Source of the DNA: Effrenium voratum
Taxonomy: Eukaryota; Sar; Dinophyceae; Suessiales; Symbiodiniaceae
NCBI GenBank assembly: GCA_963377175.1
Contig: CAUJNA010001247.1
Span: forward strand, 1-64,000
Direction of reading: 5' to 3'
DNA length: 64,000 nucleotides
Position numbers and translations under genes: made by a program. The notes under the pieces were generated by a model. The model made no database searches, had not been told where the DNA came from, and saw only the letters and a program-made list of their open reading frames with translations. Of this stretch, positions 1 to 11,524 are shown piece after piece. Each line of letters begins with the position of its first letter. The first letter of the stretch is position 1.

Positions 1-657
<657 letters not shown>

Positions 658-1329
658 ACACAGAGACACAGACGACTAACGTCAACCAAAGGTGGATGTG
701 TCTTTATTTCTGAGCCCCCTTTGTTCCTTAGTGGGAAATTCACTTTTTTGTTGGTGAATTTCCGTGTGCCTTGCTTTATTTGTTCTATGCAAGGTTTGTC
801 ATTTATGCATGTAAATGGCGCCGTCGTTGCCATTCTTCTCGAGTGGGTGGGTGTGGTGGGTTCCCCTTTGTTGCAACGCACTGAACAACAGTGAAATTTT
901 TGCAACAGGGGGGTGCAATGGCATGCGATGAAAGCCTAGGAAGTCATCGCTGGTACCGGTGTTGAGATGCAATCTTCTGGCGTTCCTTTGGATGATTGTC
1001 CGTGTTTGGGAAGCGGGCAAGAACCTGGGACACGAACAACGAACCGGTATGGAGGGTGCGGACTATAATGCTTCACCGTCGGGTTGTGGTGTTGCAGCTG
1101 CTGGAGCGACCTTCACTACCTTGGGAAAAGGGCGTCATGGCTGAAGTGTTTGGAACAGCTGCTTTGCATAGTTTTCCATTGATGGTTCCCAGAATTGAGC
1201 ATTTGGATCCACGCAATGCTGAACCAGATGCTGGAGTTGCAGTTGGAACTGAGGGACATGGTATTTCGCAATGCGGGGAAACAATTTTTGACAGCTGCAT
1301 AGCCTTCAGATCTACCTGGACGCCTGCCT
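658..1329. other. No confident gene
   Basis: Unique sequence between the microsatellite and the recombinase remnant. Short open frames exist on both strands but none shows a recognisable motif. It may be the diverged upstream end of the tyrosine-recombinase gene that follows. Confidence 0.5.
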
Positions 1330-2872
1330 CGGATGATGTATCACGTGAGGTGGTTTGCAAACGTTGGTTGGCTATATTGCGCTCCGGCCCGGATGCAACT
1401 GCATGTGGCGCAAGTGTTGCAGAGCGTGCGAGTGTTGCAGAACAGTTATCCTTTATTAAGGACGTTTTCTCAGGAAAGGCCACCAGCACTTTGCGTAAGC
1501 GAGCTTTATCCTTTCTGAGATACTTGAAGTTTTGCGAAGGCATTTTTGGGCCAATTCTTCCCGGTTACAAAGCAGAGCTTGTTTGCATATCTACGACATT
1601 TGAGGGACAATGGCATGATGGGTGCCGTGAAGGATTTCATGCAAACGGTCAATTTCTGTCGGCGCGTTTCGGGGATGTTGGGTGGTGACGCTTTGACGAC
1701 CCCATGGATATCGGGTATTGTGCGTGGAGCTCAGTTTGTATGCAAGGAACGCAAGCAAAGTCGTGCGCTGACTGCGCAAGAGGTCTTGGCTCTTGAAAGC
1801 GTTCTGGTTGATGGAAGGTTCAGCCTGACAGACAGGTATGGAGCAGGCTGTATTCTTTTCTTGCTTTACAGCAGGGCGCAAGTTTCAGATGTGCGGAACG
1901 TGAGCTCTCACTTCGCGGATATAGTCGGGGGCTCAGCCAGAGCTGGCTTTATAGAGGTGCACACCTTTGATCACAAGTCTGCTCGTGTCACGGCTGCGCT
2001 GGGAATCCCACTTATCCAATTTTTGGTTTGAGTGATGCAAGCTGGGGCAAGGCTTTCGTTCAAGTGTGCATTGGTATAGGCCTGCCTCTGGGTGGTGCAT
2101 GGACAGGTCCTCTCTTCCGGGCTCCAAGCCCGGCAGGTGACTTGACAGGCCGGCCTATCAAGACTGACAAGGTCAGGAAGTGGGCTTCAAGGCTGGTTGA
2201 GACATGTGTCGGGATTTTTCCGGAAGGATACATGGCATCAAAGCCACGCCTTTGTCATGGCTTGCAAAATATGGAGTTGGTGAGGAGGCCCGGCATGTTT
2301 TGGGCCACCGCAGCATGTCAGGCAAGAAGGCGCTCGTTACGTATTTGCGAGATCTGCAGTCGGCCCCTCTCCGCACTTTTTGCGAGGTTCTGGATGCTGT
2401 CCGTAGGAAGATATTCCTTCCGGATTCGACCCGCAGCGGCATGATTTCCTGGAACGAGGATGCAAGGGCAGAGCGCTTGAGTGGCAGCCCAATGCCTCCC
2501 GACCAGGCCTCCGAGTATCGTGGCGAACTTCAAGGCTCAGCGGATGGGCAAGGGCCGCATGAGTTGGGAGATGCTGAGAGCGTTGGGGCGAGTGCGAACT
2601 CGTTAGAGTCGTCCAGCTTGAGCAGCTCATCGACATCGTCCACGGAAGAATCCCTGGATGAGGTTGCTGATAGGCAGACCGCAGGCATGGTGTCTGCCGA
2701 GGCTGCGGTTCGGAGTTGGAAGCCGAACTGTGATGTTTACAAGAACCGGAGGACTAAGACTCTACATTTGCTTCCCGTTGCGTCAACAAAGGCCACCTTC
2801 TTGTGCGGGAAGCGTCTCACAAGTGATTCAATCCAATTTGAAGGCACAATTTTCCATGAGCCGCCAGTGTGA
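1330..2872 (+). pseudogene. Tyrosine recombinase of a DIRS- or Crypton-like element, frame-broken
   Basis: The coding signal runs through four overlapping frames (to about 1,540; 1,546-2,031; 2,028-2,220; 2,204-2,872), so at least three frameshifts are needed to read it through. The first parts look like the helical SAM-like core-binding region (LRKRALSFLRYLKF, then SLFAYLRHLRDNG). The catalytic part shows the family tetrad: an Arg in LLYSRAQVSDV, His and Lys in HGIKATPLSWLAKYGV, the box LGHRSMSG, and a candidate Tyr nucleophile in VTYLRDL. Tyrosine recombinases integrate circular DNA intermediates in DIRS-like retroelements and Cryptons. The C-terminal tail is Ser-rich and acidic (about 2,580-2,670). 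No reverse transcriptase lies next to it, so which element it came from is unresolved. Confidence 0.78.
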
Positions 2873-3097
2873 CACAAGCAAGCCTTTGAGAGACATCGGC
2901 TCGTGTGTGAGCTTCATGGAAGCGCGAGCGAAAGCCTTGTCCTCAAAGGAGAGGCGATCGGACGGCGACGGAAATTGATGAGGGAGTCAAGACTCACCAA
3001 ATGAGATGAGGTCGTTAGACCAAGTGTCGCTAGACACGTCATGTGCTGGTCTCGGACTGGCTCAAGCCTCTTTGTCAGAGGATAGACATGTGAGTGT

Positions 3098-3180
3098 CGT
3101 TTTTTTCTTAGCATGAGCTTTGCACCGTTTCAAATTTACGAAAGGTTGGATTTCGATCAGCCGTGGTTTCTCTGCTTGAG
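3098..3180 (+). pseudogene. 5' part of the gag-like gene split by the copia insertion
   Basis: Removing the copia element and one copy of its TTGAG duplication joins this stretch to 10,077 in one open frame, reading SAVVSLLE then SEAVFQEKCCEF. This marks it as the severed beginning of the gag-like gene that continues at 10,072. The join is inferred from the duplication and the reading frame. Confidence 0.6.
3176..3180. repeat. Target site duplication (left), TTGAG
   Basis: TTGAG immediately precedes the left LTR and is repeated exactly after the right LTR at 10,072-10,076. A 5-bp duplication is standard for Ty1/copia integrases. Confidence 0.95.
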
Positions 3181-3321
3181 TGATTGTTTTTCCTCGAGCA
3201 TACAAACGCCTAGCGATCAAACTGTTCATGCACGTGAAACTCCAAGCTCATGTACTGCACAAACTGCATGGAAAACTAATGCACTATATATGGGGATATA
3301 GGATGTGAACAAACCCAATCA
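3181..3321 (-). repeat. 3' LTR of the copia element
   Basis: 141 bp, TG...CA, identical base for base to 9,931-10,071. It contains GCACTATATATGGGGATATA, an AT-rich stretch that could serve as a core promoter in the equivalent 5' copy. Confidence 0.97.
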
Positions 3322-3332
3322 CCCCGCCTTTG
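3322..3332 (-). other. Polypurine tract
   Basis: On the element strand the bases just before the 3' LTR read AAAGGCGGGG, a purine run at the position where plus-strand priming occurs in LTR retrotransposons. Confidence 0.7.
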
Positions 3333-3369
3333 TACACTAAGTACTGAGATCAGTACGCGCTGTACAAAT

Positions 3370-3909
3370 TCAAGCCGTGTGAAAAGTCTCATCCGGCTGG
3401 TGTCGCCTCTTCAGTAAACGAGGCTTTGGCTTTGCTGTACCAGAAATCTTCTTCGCATCTTGAAAGTGACATGTGTGGCACTTCTTGTAATGCCGCTGCA
3501 TTGCTTCCAGTTCTGAAATCTCAGTCACTTTCCTCTGACCGATCCATCTGCAATCCAGCTGATGAAAATGCTTTCCGAATTCTGTCACGTAAACCATGGG
3601 TCCACGAGGTCTTCTCTGTCTCCACCAGAGAAACAAAGCTGCCGCCGCAAAAAGAATACTGCTGAAAATAAATGTCTGAAGGTCAATGCTGCTCCAAGCT
3701 CGCATCAAATTCGCTGCTGCAAAAGTATAGATCGTCGCAAATAATGCAAATGAATGTTGCAAGAAATGTACCATCATTTCAGAAGTGTGGCTGAAAGTTG
3801 CCACTTCCATATCTGCAAAAGGAAATGCACAAGTGGCACTCTGCAAAATTGCCACAATGCAAAATCTCAATGTTCGAAGATGTGTAGCCGACTCAAGGCG
3901 TAAATGCAC
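3370..3909 (-). CDS. ORF3 of the copia element: membrane segments plus Cys/His motif
   Basis: Up to 179 codons in a different frame from gag-pol, overlapping its last 17 bases. The codon at the 5' limit is GTG; the first ATG is at 3,810. It may therefore be expressed by frameshift from gag-pol or start internally. The middle has two hydrophobic stretches, around MVHFLQHSFALFATIYTFAA and LQTFIFSSILFAAAALFLWW, the second of membrane-anchor length and followed by WRQRRPRG. The C-terminal third has an HFHQLDC motif and, about 30 residues on, KKCHTC, a His/Cys spacing that recalls small zinc-binding domains such as that of Ada. The function is unknown. An env-like or membrane-tethering role is possible but unsupported beyond the hydrophobic segments. 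Confidence 0.6.
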   Translation of the reverse strand: MHLRLESATHLRTLRFCIVAILQSATCAFPFADMEVATFSHTSEMMVHFLQHSFALFATIYTFAAANLMRAWSSIDLQTFIFSSILFAAAALFLWWRQRRPRGPMVYVTEFGKHFHQLDCRWIGQRKVTEISELEAMQRHYKKCHTCHFQDAKKISGTAKPKPRLLKRRHQPDETFHTA

Positions 3910-6900
3910 TCGCGAACATCATCATGCGGATCATGCGCTGGATTGGTTTCTTAGGTCCATTGAAACTGCTGTGCAACACATTCACACACTGCCTAAAATG
4001 AACAACTTGCATGTGTTGCTCCCACTGCTCTTTTCCCAGAATCTCATCTGAGCCAATGTCAAAACATCCAATAAGATGCATGAGCAAAAGCATTCGATCA
4101 CGCGAAAGCCGCTTGGTGAACAAATCACTTGGGTTCATCTTTGTCTCAACATGATGTACAGAAAGTTGACCAGTTTGAACCAAACGTTGAGTCCAAAGAA
4201 CACGGCAATCGAGGTGGCGAATCCGACCGACGCCGCTCCTCCTGAGGATCTGCTTGCATGCGCTATTGTCCACATACAACCTCAAGTGAATTTTCGCATC
4301 AAACATGTATTCCAAACAAGAACGAAGTAAAATGCTGTCGCACAAACCTGATGTTGCCGAGTAAAGCTCACTCTCTGCACTGCTGAGAGCTATGGCCTTC
4401 TGCGTCCTGCTGGCTGAATAAATCAGGCTGTCCTGCAAAAACACACAAACTGCGGTGACCGAACGTCTCGAAGACTTGTCTCCTGCCCAATCTGCATCAG
4501 TGTACAGGTTGAGCGTCATACGCTTCAAATCCACCTCGTTGGTGGGCTTCTTGATCAAAATGCCATTGTTCACAGCTCCCAAAAGATACTGCGAAAGGTG
4601 TCTGAGCATCTTCATGGAATTCTCTGTTGGTGATGCCATGTACTGGGATAAACCACGAATTGCAAACTGTGCTTCAGGAATGTCGGGGGACAGATAAAGG
4701 AGTATACCAACTGCTGATTTGTAAGTGGTTGCATCAACACTTGAAAGTGGTGGTGAATCATCTGGTTCTCCCATTAACGGATGAACAGGGGTCTTCTTTG
4801 GAACAAGTCGTCTGCTCGTCTTTAACAGATCAAACAATTTGTCAAAGTGTTTGTGATGGGGCTGCATGACAAGGTTCCCATCCTCCGTCAACCAATGACG
4901 TCTTTTCAGAAAACAGATTTCGTTGTGGTCCGTCAAGGTCTCGATGCTGATGGCATACTTTTCCTCAAATGCTGGTTTCAGTTTCAAGTCAAGAAAATGC
5001 CGGGTGGATAAAATCATCATGTCATCCACATGTAGAAGAATGAAACATTCACTGCACTTGCTCTTCAAAATAGAAGGATAAGCTGCACAAGCATGAATGT
5101 CCAAACTCTCTCTCATGAAAGCAGTTATGGCTTCATGCCACCGTTGGCTGCCATCGCGCTGTCCAGGTAGCACGCGACCCAGAGCGTACTTGTAAACATT
5201 TCCGGCTGCGTCCTCACAAGTTACCAATGTGGGATCCTTCTGAACCACTGTGAGAAAAGCATCTGACACATCCAATGCTGAAAGCACAAAGTCCATGCTC
5301 CTAAGCATCAGAAACAAAATAGGAAATAGGCGATTTGTCACGTTGCTGCTGGCTGGACTGTACAAGTCCTGCCGCTGGTCTAACCATGCAAACTCCCGAG
5401 CGACATACCTTGAGCGTCGCAAAAACACTTTCTTGTTGTCAATGACTTTCTCTCTCCATGTCCTGACAAACCTGGTGCTGAGGGTTTTAGGACGTTGGCC
5501 TGGTTCGCACTGAAGAGAGTCTGGCGGTAGCAACACTCCAAGCTTTGTCAGCCGCTCTATCTCGACTCTGTCTGCAAGCGAATCAAGCTGTATCATGTCC
5601 TGAATGGAAAGCTGAGGCTCTCCTGCACCATCATCTGGAAAAATCAATTGCTGCGTTGATCCTGCCAAATCAAAAAGGGCTGAACCTTCATGCAAAAACT
5701 CGTCTGACCAAAGCTCATCTGTGACTTCGTCATCATGCTGGTCTAAAAAATCAAAGCTGTCCTCATCAAAATCCAGGACTATTTGCTCGTCCTCGTGAGG
5801 ATACTCTGTACCGTCAATGAAACAACTGCCAATCTGATTGATTTTGAGCTGCTTGTTGGGTCTTGGACTTGCATCCAAGTCTGCAAACAATCCTTGACTT
5901 GCTGCTTCATCTGCAGTCAAAGTTGGTGTGGTAGGCGCCTGGCTTGCTCCAGCTGGGTTTCCAGGAACTGGAACTCCAGGGCCTGCCGGTGTTGCTGGCG
6001 CTGAGACTGCTGCTGATGCTGGAGGTGGCATCATCCCCGCCTGCGCTGATACTCCTGCACTGCTGGAAGCAGGTTGTTCAGGAAGTTCAGGCGGTGCAGG
6101 TGTCTGAGGCTCTATCGCTGCCTCATCTGGAGTTGATGGTTGCTGGCTCAGCGCAAATGGGAAATCAATGGGAAGCTCAACTGGGTGTGGCTGTGGAGGC
6201 AAAACTCTCTTGGCCATGACCAACTTGGAACCAAGCGCTGCATATCCAAAATCTGAAGGCATCGATTCAACCTTGGCTGCATAGTCTAAGTTCCATGGGT
6301 CTGGCAAGCGTCTCACAGATCTCGTTGTGAAAATACCACAATTATCTGGTGAGGCAACTGCAATGATATGGCAATCTGCCTGCATCGTTTTGCCAAGCCA
6401 AAGGCCTTTGCACCATTGTGGGGCTGCCTTGGCACTTGTTCGGAGGAATCCATAGGTCATCTCCCCAAAACGAGCGATGCGGCCAGTGTATTGGCGATCC
6501 GTGGCCACTTCATAAGCAGTCCTGCCATTCGCAACTCGGTAATGATTGTACGCCCATGCTGCATGTGGAATTGCCCAGTTGTAAACTGGGTGGGTGCACT
6601 CGAATATAATTTTCCCTTCTGGCGCACCTCCAAGGCGCTCCAACTGCGATACAAAAATGCCTGCTTGGTTTCGCACACTCTGCACGGCACGTTCTGCCGC
6701 ACCATTGCCTTGATGGTTGCCGGGCGCAACAGGTTCTGCAATGGTGGAAATGCCAAGCTGTCTACAAGCACGTCTTACACTGTCAAGCAAACCTAAAGTG
6801 GCTGGCTCATTGTCACATCTCAAACCGACACGCTGATGACCTGTCCAAGCTATGAAGCGAGTAAGCTCGGTGGTGAGGTAGGACATGTACCGACCACCTT

Positions 6901-9746
6901 TGGCTGGTGTTGGTAAGGCATGTATCAAACCTGTGGCTCTGTCATGCGCAAACAAAACAGTGATCTTGTCTGAACCATCTGGCTGTCTGCTGCAATACCC
7001 AAAGTCAAAAGAAACGACACTGTGTGCTGCAGTTTCATGATGCTCATCATGGTGTGCATCTTGACGCGCCTTGTGCATCACACAGTATTCGCACCATGCT
7101 TCATAAGGGTAATGAACATAACTGTGCTCCAAAACTTCACGCTCAGTGGGCTTCCTAGGCACAGGTTGCATCACAGGATGCCGCACAATGTCACGCTCCA
7201 CTTGTTGTGAGGCGGTGTGAGCTGCAAGTAAACCTTGTTGTTGCAAATGTTTCACCAAACGTTTAAAAGCTTGTCGCTTGTTTCCCCAGCTAGGCAAACC
7301 CAGTGTCTCACACGCTTGCCTAAGAAGGTCGCCTGGGGAAGCACTGCTTAGCTTTACACCTGCAACTTCTATCTCATCAGGGTCAACAGGAAAAACGGGA
7401 TCTGGCTGATGATCATCTGCCTGAGGCACATCATCTGGCGGTTGCTGCACTGTATCTGGCTCTGCATAGTCACGTCTGCGTTGCAAAATCTCGGCTGCGC
7501 TGCTTTCATCAACAAACAAACTCTGGCACACTTCATCGGTAAATGGAACTGAATGACCGATGGTAATCACTTTCTCCACGTTGCTGCTGTTCACAAATGA
7601 ACTTGACAAATCATCCAGCTTTGAAATGTCCTCCCCAAACTCCATGAGCTCCCAAACACCAGAACGTAGAACCAAGGTAGTCCTGAACCAAAGAAAGACA
7701 TCTGAAGGGGCAAGGGTGGTATTCACAAAGCTAGGGTCAAAACTGACAATACCATAGAGGCCTGCTCCAAGCTCGGTCCATCCAGGCTGCAGTTTCCTGA
7801 GTGGCTCCTGAAGTGTGACAGCACGAATGGCTTGATGCTCGCTAAGCATCCTGATCACACCTGTGGCACAAAGTGAATTATTTCGGTACTGCAGGGGAAT
7901 TCTCTTGGCTCCTTTGGTCAAGCACAAAGAACCAGAATTGTTGGTGATGGCCCAGCCATCTTGCAAAATCTTCCCTAAGCACACCAATGGAGATGTGACA
8001 GGGGCTATGGCAAAATGCTCTCTGAGGCGAATGCCATCGAATGTCACTTCAGCTGTTCTGAAATCCCGCACTCCAAGCGCGGCTCCCTGAGCATCGACAT
8101 ACTGAGTCTGAGGGCCACTCAAAAACGTGGATTCACCTATGTGCGCATATCTCAATGGCAAGACACTGCCATCGGCACCACTATCAAAAATGATTTCAAT
8201 CTCTTCTCCTGCTGCCGAGTCCTGCAATGCACGAACATGACTACACAACTCACAACCAGGTGCAACAGTCCAAACGTTGTCATGGTCTGAACATGTCATG
8301 TCGAAAAACGCACACGCACTCTTGTATGCTGCATCTGCACTGCAAGCATCGTCATGTGAAACTGAATCTGCACATGCGGAATCTGGAAAACTCATCATGC
8401 GAATATTGCGTGTTGGGCTCATGTTTGAAAACTGCAAATTGGTGAGGTCCACAAAATCATCCTGTTCTGCAAATGGAAGCAAGCGCACTTGACGTTGCTG
8501 CTGTTGCTGCGCAAATGCACCTGCTGAGGAAGGCTGCGATGATGAGACCGAACCTGAAACACTAGGGGCTCCAGAATGGTCAGTTGTACTTGCTGCAGTC
8601 GTGGATGTACCTGCTGCACTGGCGGTCTCAACATTGCGGACATTGTTCTGCTGGTCACGCTTATAGGCTCTGCAGTCACGCTTCCAATGGCCTGGTTTGC
8701 CGCAGTACAAGCAACAGTTCGCTTTGCCATCATCGTGCTGCTGAAACTTGCCTTTTCCACTGCCTTTACCGCCATATTTGCCTTCTGATTTTCCTTTGCC
8801 TTTGTCTGACTTACCTTTGCCTTTCCCTTTGTCGTACTTGCCTTTGTTGCCTTTGCCGCTTTTGCCAAACTTTCCACCTTTGTTGTTCCAGGGTTGATTC
8901 CAGTTTGGATTTGAAACACGATCAATCTCCATGGGTGCCAAACCTTGGTGTTGCTGAGATGGTTGATTTCCAATCCCAAACTCACTGTGAACCTTGCTGG
9001 TTGTCCAGGTTGAAGAAACATTCTCATAAGCAAGCACTGCTGCACGCACTTCTTCATAGCGCGTAGATTCCTTCATCTGTAACTGCACATGCTGTCGAAT
9101 ATGGGCTGGCAAAACACGAATGAGCACTCCCAAGGATAAGTCTTCAGGAACATCTGCACCAGAGGATTTCCTATACTCATCACGCATAAGATCCAGTGTC
9201 TGAATCTGCTCCCGCAAAGACTTCTCCTTTGTAAAGGAGGGCAAGTTCATCAAAGCTGTAAGCAAAGAAACTGATCTTGCCTTGGTATGTGGCTGAAGGA
9301 AAGACACAATCTGACGCCAAGCTTCAAAGCCGTTCCTGTTCTCGATCTGCTTGAGCAACCTGAAAGGGCGATTCTTCAGGAGACCGATGAGGATGTTGTA
9401 GAACTTGACACTTCGCGCACGGGCTTCTGCAGACATGCTGTCAAAAGCAACAGGGGTGTCCAAGTGCTGCTCAACATGTTGCAAGTCTGCTTCATATGCT
9501 GGTTCTGCATAAAATAGCCAAGCCTTCATCTGCATGCAAAAGTCAGGAAATTCTGAACGCTCCTCCTCAGTGAGTGTCAGGGCCAAATGGCTCTGGAGGC
9601 CGCACCACCTTCGAAGCCTCCGTGAAATTGGTGGCTGCCGAAGTCGAACCTGATGGCGCACCCGCCAATCGCTCCGAAGCCGTTGCTGTGGCCTCTGCTG
9701 CCCTGAGCAAAGCCTGTGTAAGCTGCACCATTTCCGGTGAAGCCAT
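3893..9746 (-). CDS. Copia gag-pol polyprotein (one +1 frame shift at 9,567)
   Basis: About 1,950 residues. The ATG at 9,746 (MASPEMVQLTQALLRAAEA) opens 59 codons that stop at a TGA at 9,567-9,569. The rest continues in the +1 frame from EEERSEFPDF. Gag is followed by a Gly/Lys-rich stretch and a zinc knuckle CLYCGKPGHWKRDC (about 8,685-8,726). The aspartic protease has FDSGADGS (about 8,170-8,200). The integrase has an HHCC-like region (YEAWCEYC) and acidic residues in VSFDFGYC (about 7,000), RCDNEPA (about 6,815) and NGAAERAV (about 6,700). The reverse transcriptase has DVSDAFL and HVDDMM (about 5,014-5,031, the YVDD box). RNase H has TDADWAG (about 4,490), ALSSAESELY and NPSDLFTK. It should copy the element RNA into DNA and insert it. 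The pol frame is otherwise intact, fitting the identical LTRs. Confidence 0.95.
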
Positions 9747-9916
9747 GTCTGAAATCACCAAAATGCAAAACTGCAAATATCTGCTCCAGATGTAAATGAA
9801 TCCACACAAGCAAATGCAGATGCAATCGAAATGAAATGGAAAACGCGAATGGCTCCGGCCCGACCTAAACGTCTAGGGGCTCTACGAACCAAACGACCCG
9901 GACGCCCTGCTATTCA

Positions 9917-9930
9917 GGGCTCCGCTACCA
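9917..9930 (-). other. tRNA primer-binding site
   Basis: Immediately inside the 5' LTR the element strand reads TGGTAGCGGAGCCC. The TGG is the complement of a tRNA CCA end, and TGGTAGCRGAG matches primer sites that use initiator tRNA-Met. The exact tRNA is inferred. A hairpin-forming GCCCTG...CAGGGC lies beside it (9,905-9,920). Confidence 0.75.
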
Positions 9931-10071
9931 TGATTGTTTTTCCTCGAGCATACAAACGCCTAGCGATCAAACTGTTCATGCACGTGAAACTCCAAGCTCA
10001 TGTACTGCACAAACTGCATGGAAAACTAATGCACTATATATGGGGATATAGGATGTGAACAAACCCAATCA
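9931..10071 (-). repeat. 5' LTR of the copia element
   Basis: 141 bp, identical to the 3' LTR. Transcription of the element should start here and run towards lower coordinates. Confidence 0.97.
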
Positions 10072-10076
10072 TTGAG
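10072..10076. repeat. Target site duplication (right), TTGAG
   Basis: Exact copy of 3,176-3,180, directly after the right LTR. Confidence 0.95.
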
Positions 10077-11180
10077 TCTGAGGCGGTGTTTCAGGAGAAA
10101 TGTTGCGAGTTCAAGCTGCCGGCGGATTCAATGCAGGTGTTACAGAACCAAGGGATTAGCACTTTGGGGACGCTTGCATTTTTTACTGGGAAACCCAGGC
10201 GATTCGGCTTCGACACAGGAGCTTCGAGAATTGCTTGATTCAAGTGCCCCGCAGGATGTGCCTCTTGGTGTCGTGGCATCTCTTAGACGTCTGCTCTTTG
10301 TGGCTCGCACCTTGGCTATTTCGGAAATCAAGGGCATGGTGGAGGAGCCTGGTGCTGAATCTGGCATCAAGGAACTTCCCATGGCTGAGCGTGTTTCACG
10401 AATCAATGAACAGAAGCAAAGACTGGCAGGGAGGAGTTTGGTCGGCGAGGCAGAATCGACTTTGCGCTGCAAATGGTTGAGAAGAACGTGGTCATGTACA
10501 TGCCCCCGTCCAGGTTTGTCACAAGACAAGCAGAGTTGAGCTCTGAGAAGGTGACCAAGGAGATCACCATAGATGCTCACCAGCGCCTTCAGGTGAAAGA
10601 CGGCAAGAGCAAGGTCACTTGTGAAACTCACCCGGAGCTCCTTCTGACACAGGCGCTCTTACGAAGGGCGCTGGACGGGCGTTGTGAGTTTTGCAGTCAT
10701 GGAAAGCTACAACAGTTTTCTGATCAGGCATTTGCAATCGCAGGCTCCCCCTGGTTATGAAAGAACATCAGTACGTCAAGTATTGGAAGCAGATCGACAG
10801 GCGTGGATTCGATTGGCAGAACTTTTGCCAGGGCGGCTGGACGATGTATTTGCTGCCTTTACCGACCCAGAGTTCCTCCACCACTTCGGATGCAACCAAG
10901 CGTCAATCTGATGGGAGCTCAAGCCAGCATTCGAATTTCCAGAAAGGAGGTGGCAAAAGCAAAAAGGGTGGTCCTCGCAATATTCTGGCGTAGCTAGTGG
11001 GCAAGATGACGCAAACCAGATCTGGGAAACCGGTGTGTTTCGGATACAACATGGCTTGCGGCTGTCAAAATAAAGTGAAGCCGGGAGCCCAGTGTCCGCG
11101 TGGACTCCATGTGTGTGCTGAGCCTAAATGTGGGAAGAATCACAGCGTGCAGGATCACCCTGCAGCAAACAGCAACTGAC
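10072..11180 (+). pseudogene. Gag-like gene of a dinoflagellate retroelement, frame-broken
   Basis: This continues the reading interrupted by the copia element. Coding signal hops between frames: SEAVFQEKCCEF and GISTLGTLAFF at the start, VVASLRRLLFVARTLAISEI and LPMAERVSRINEQKQRLAG in the middle, then ITIDAHQRLQVKDGKSKVTC, then VMESYNSFLIRHLQ and GYERTSVRQVLEADRQAW. It ends with a Cys/His-rich stretch, KPVCFGYNMACGC...CPRGLHVCAEPKCGKNHSVQDH (10,997-11,170), likely zinc-binding. I recognise this arrangement as a recurrent dinoflagellate retroelement protein. A gag or nucleocapsid role is inferred from position and the Cys/His motif. A second relative lies on the minus strand near 21.2-21.5 kb. 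Confidence 0.65.
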
Positions 11181-11191
11181 TAGAGAGTGCA

Positions 11192-11524
11192 GTGGTTTCA
11201 CGCCATCAGTTTGATGATGGCTTCGTGAATAGAGCGATGAGCAGGTTGCAAGGGAAGTGCGTCAGCGATTTGGTCTTCGCTGGCACGGGAAGGCTGACGG
11301 CTTCAGTCAGAAGACTTGGCATGAATCAGTCAGTGGGTATTGATCATATCATTCACAAGCAGGTGAGGGCGCCCATGGTCAAGCTCGATTTGACGAAGGC
11401 TTCGGATTTCAACTTGTTGATGAACATGCTGGATGATGAAGACGTAGCTTGGGTACATTGTGCCCCTCCATGTGGCACGGCAAGTCGCGCTCGAGATATT
11501 CGAAGGGAAGACGGTTTTTGTTAA
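11192..11524 (+). pseudogene. Methyltransferase-like fragment of the same retroelement
   Basis: About 110 codons directly downstream of the Cys/His-rich gag-like gene. It carries LVFAGTGRLTASVRRLGM, which resembles the glycine-rich AdoMet-binding motif I, and WVHCAPPCGTASRARDI, which resembles a PPC catalytic box. Methyltransferase-like domains are known in DIRS-type elements, where they sit upstream of the reverse transcriptase. Here the frame ends at 11,524 and no reverse transcriptase follows, so this is a truncated remnant. Whether the fold was ever an active methylase cannot be told from sequence. The open frame starts with GTG rather than ATG. Confidence 0.5.

Larger units (their letters stand above)
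3181..10071 (-). mobile_element. Complete Ty1/copia LTR retrotransposon
   Basis: A 6,891-bp element lying on the minus strand. It has two identical 141-bp LTRs (TG...CA ends), a 5-bp TTGAG target duplication, a tRNA primer-binding site directly inside the 5' LTR, a polypurine tract before the 3' LTR, one long gag-pol frame and a small third ORF. Domain order is gag, protease, integrase, reverse transcriptase, RNase H, which defines the copia superfamily. Identical LTRs imply recent insertion. It landed inside an older gag-like gene. The only interruptions in its coding are a +1 shift near the gag start and the frame change into ORF3. Confidence 0.97.

Noticed and set aside
3041..3075. Another spliced-leader relict around GGCTCAAG
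   Set aside because: Only the last 8 bases match, expected by chance.
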